Part shown: positions 7,256 to 9,565 of the stretch, one piece after another
Position numbering within the stretch: position 1 is the stretch's first letter
Layout: the number at the start of each line of letters is the position of its first letter
DNA from: Gammaproteobacteria bacterium
GTDB lineage: Bacteria > Pseudomonadota > Gammaproteobacteria > Ga0077536
Reading direction: 5' to 3'
Length of the DNA stretch: 9,565 nucleotides
NCBI GenBank assembly: GCA_003540955.1
Contig: DPMX01000189.1
Location: 1-9,565 of the forward strand
The notes under the pieces: model-generated
Database searches by the model: none
What the model saw: the letters and a program-made list of their open reading frames with translations, nothing else
What the model was told of the DNA's origin: nothing
Program-made: the position numbers and the translations under genes

Positions 7256-9565
7256 GTTTTTCTACTTCCGTGTCGTTGTAAGTATTATTTTGTTTAGATT
7301 CAAGCACCCTTCTATAGTCTCGTGGCATAACTTTTTTAAATGATGCGATGGATTTGTCCCAGCTGTTTAATATGATTCGGGCTGGTTCGCTACCAGTCGA
7401 ATCTTGATGTTCCTGTATGAGCGATTTTAGGGATTCGATGTCGCTTGCATCTTGCAGCGGCTCAAGGTCTGCTAAGCCTGGGTTGAATCTAGTAGAGAAA
7501 TCATCCGCGGGGTCATAGACATATGCTATACCTCCGCTCATGCCTGCTCCAAAGTTGCGTCCAGTATTTCCTAGCACAACGACGGTTCCACCAGTCATAT
7601 ATTCGCAGCCATGATCCCCAACACCTTCTACTACTGCTTCGGCTCCGCTATTTCTTACGCAGAAGCGTTCACCCGCTTTCCCTCTTATGAACGCTTTTCC
7701 GTCAGTGGCGCCATACAATGCAACGTTCCCGATTATGATGTTGTCTTCTGCTATAAAGCTAGAACCTTCGGGCGGTCTAATAGCTATCTTTCCACCACCC
7801 ATACCTTTGGCCATATAATCATTAGCGTCGCCTTCCAATGATATGTTGATTCCGTTAGCTAGAAAGGCTCCGAAACTCTGCCCTGCCGATCCCGAGAAAT
7901 TTATATTTATAGTGTTATCTGGCAATCCAGATTCACCGTACGTCTTTGCGATCGTACCACTTAGCATAGCTCCTACCGTTCTATTAGAATTTTGTATCGG
8001 CAGGTTAATGTTCACAATTTCTTTATCCGTTATAGCAGGGGCAGATTGAGAGATTAATTCATGATCTAAGGCTAATTCGAGGCCGTGGTCTTGTACCATG
8101 CAATTATGAGTAGCAACTTCATCTGACCTTGGAGCAACACACAAAAGTCGTGATAAATCCACTCCTTTAGCTTTCCAATGATCTACCGCCTGCCTGGTAT
8201 CAAGTAGGTCTACTCTACCTACCATCTCTGCAACAGTTCTGAACCCAAGCTCTGCCATGATTTCCCGCAACTCTTCTGCTACAAACATGAAGTAGTTGAC
8301 GACGTATTCTGGTTTGCCTGCGAATTGCTTGCGTAGCTCAGGGTCTTGGGTGGCTATGCCTACTGAACAAGTGTTCAAGTGGCATTTTCTCAGCATTATG
8401 CATCCGTTGACTATTAAAGCGGCAGTGGCCATCCCAAATTCTTCTGCTCCTAGCATTGCCGCAATGGCTACGTCTCGACCGGTTTTCAATTGACCATCAG
8501 TCTGTACAACTATTCTGCCGCGCAAATCATTCGCGACAAGTACCTGTTGTGTTTCTGCGACTCCCAATTCCCAGGGCAAGCCTGCATATTTGATTGATGA
8601 TTCCGGTGATGCGCCGGTTCCGCCGTCATGCCCACTGATTAGCACTACGTCACCATGCCCTTTAGACACGCCCGCAGCAATTGTTCCTACGCCAATTTCT
8701 GACACTAGTTTCACGTGGATTCTGGCGTCTGGATTTACGTTTTTTAGGTCGTGAATCAATTGCGCTAAATCTTCGATTGAATAGATGTCATGATGCGGTG
8801 CTGGGGAAATGAGTTCTACTCCAGGCGTAGTATGCCTGACCCATCCAATGTAATCGTCAACTTTATGACCTGGTAATTGTCCGCCTTCGCCGGGCTTAGA
8901 CCCTTGGGCCATTTTGATTTGCAGGTCAGTGGCGTTAATTAGGTAATTAGGGGTTACGCCAAACCGACCCGAGGCGACTTGCTTTATTGCGCTATTTCGA
9001 GAGTCTCCGTTGGCATCGGGAGTATATCTATGGTAGTCCTCGCCACCTTCTCCAGTATTACTTCTTGCTCCAATTCTATTCATGGCAATGGCCATTGTTT
9101 CGTGGGCTTCTCTACTAATTGAACCTAGAGAAATGGCGCCGGTGGCGAATCTTTTTACTATTTCTGTTGCTGGTTCTACTTCTTCAATTGGAATAGAACC
9201 AGTTTGTTGTTTAATAGCCATTAAGCCTCGTAGTGTGGCCATTTTTTGGCTTTGATCATCAACGAGACTAGAAAACTCTTTGTAGATTTTCCAGCTATTA
9301 GCTTTAGTAGCGAATTGGAGTTTGGCTATGGCGTCCGGATTCCACTGATGGTGTTCACCGTGTCGCCTCCATTGGTATTGTCCACCTACTTCAAGTTCCT
9401 GCGCTCCGGCAACTACATCTTTCGAATAACTTGCCTCATGTCTGAGGATGGATTCCTGTTCAATTACTTCGAGTCCGATTCCATCAACAGGCGATGGTGT
9501 CCAAGTGAAATAATTATCAATAAGTTCTTGATTCAATCCGATTGCTTCGAATATTTGTGCTCCCC
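7248..9565 (-). CDS. gltB: Glutamate synthase large subunit GltB, C-terminal half, cut by the window's right edge
   Basis: The frame stays open to the right edge, giving about 771 visible residues of a protein usually near 1500. A TTG at 9536 is internal: the frame continues upstream with GAQIFEAIG, a family-typical stretch. The N-terminal glutaminase domain is therefore outside. Visible parts are the end of the central domain (about 9565-9180), the FMN-binding synthase barrel (about 9175-8210, with ATGAISLGSIS, GEGGEDYHRY, GSKPGEGGQLPG and SGHDGGTGASP), and the C-terminal GXGXG beta-helix (about 7990-7510). The 3Fe-4S cysteines C-x5-C-x4-C lie at 8402-8367 (CIMLRKCHLNTC). The tail contains KVMPRDYRRVLE. 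The enzyme makes two glutamates from glutamine and 2-oxoglutarate. Start and promoter lie outside. Several stretches look more AT-rich than gltD. Confidence 0.97.
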   Translation of the reverse strand, partial: GAQIFEAIGLNQELIDNYFTWTPSPVDGIGLEVIEQESILRHEASYSKDVVAGAQELEVGGQYQWRRHGEHHQWNPDAIAKLQFATKANSWKIYKEFSSLVDDQSQKMATLRGLMAIKQQTGSIPIEEVEPATEIVKRFATGAISLGSISREAHETMAIAMNRIGARSNTGEGGEDYHRYTPDANGDSRNSAIKQVASGRFGVTPNYLINATDLQIKMAQGSKPGEGGQLPGHKVDDYIGWVRHTTPGVELISPAPHHDIYSIEDLAQLIHDLKNVNPDARIHVKLVSEIGVGTIAAGVSKGHGDVVLISGHDGGTGASPESSIKYAGLPWELGVAETQQVLVANDLRGRIVVQTDGQLKTGRDVAIAAMLGAEEFGMATAALIVNGCIMLRKCHLNTCSVGIATQDPELRKQFAGKPEYVVNYFMFVAEELREIMAELGFRTVAEMVGRVDLLDTRQAVDHWKAKGVDLSRLLCVAPRSDEVATHNCMVQDHGLELALDHELISQSAPAITDKEIVNINLPIQNSNRTVGAMLSGTIAKTYGESGLPDNTININFSGSAGQSFGAFLANGINISLEGDANDYMAKGMGGGKIAIRPPEGSSFIAEDNIIIGNVALYGATDGKAFIRGKAGERFCVRNSGAEAVVEGVGDHGCEYMTGGTVVVLGNTGRNFGAGMSGGIAYVYDPADDFSTRFNPGLADLEPLQDASDIESLKSLIQEHQDSTGSEPARIILNSWDKSIASFKKVMPRDYRRVLESKQNNTYNDTEVEKHG

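Overview
The window is a chromosomal housekeeping region, most likely from a proteobacterium and probably a gammaproteobacterium. The main clue is the forward order ybeZ-ybeY-ybeX-lnt, a conserved proteobacterial cluster. A second clue is the reverse block gltB-gltD-hemE, a neighbourhood also known from gammaproteobacteria. Lnt implies a diderm envelope. Base composition is mixed, roughly 40-58% GC in the 60-base lines I counted. No mobile element, tRNA, rRNA, CRISPR array or phage gene was seen.

Forward block (1-3618): the C-terminal part of a PhoH-type ATPase (YbeZ, cut by the left edge), the rRNA maturation factor YbeY, the CBS-domain protein YbeX/CorC, and apolipoprotein N-acyltransferase Lnt. 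YbeY and YbeX overlap by four bases (ATGA). A 168-bp gap before lnt holds two back-to-back inverted repeats and a possible 17-codon ORF that overlaps the lnt start. Two overlapping hairpin-plus-T-run structures follow lnt and look like tandem terminators sharing one arm.

Reverse block (3755-9565, read right to left): the C-terminal half of the glutamate synthase large subunit GltB (cut by the right edge), the small subunit GltD, uroporphyrinogen decarboxylase HemE, and a DUF368 membrane protein of the PopT polyprenyl-phosphate transporter family. gltB/gltD overlap by 8 bases, hemE/popT by 4 bases, and gltD-hemE are 57 bp apart, so the block is probably one operon. It converges on lnt.

Together the genes cover ribosome maturation and metal/stress homeostasis (ybeZYX), envelope biogenesis (lnt, popT), nitrogen assimilation (gltBD) and tetrapyrrole synthesis (hemE). 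I see no convincing new system. The points most worth a second look are the non-enterobacterial character of GltBD, the coupling of popT to hemE, the shared-arm terminators after lnt, the structured leader with a small ORF before lnt, and the scarcity of Shine-Dalgarno sequences.
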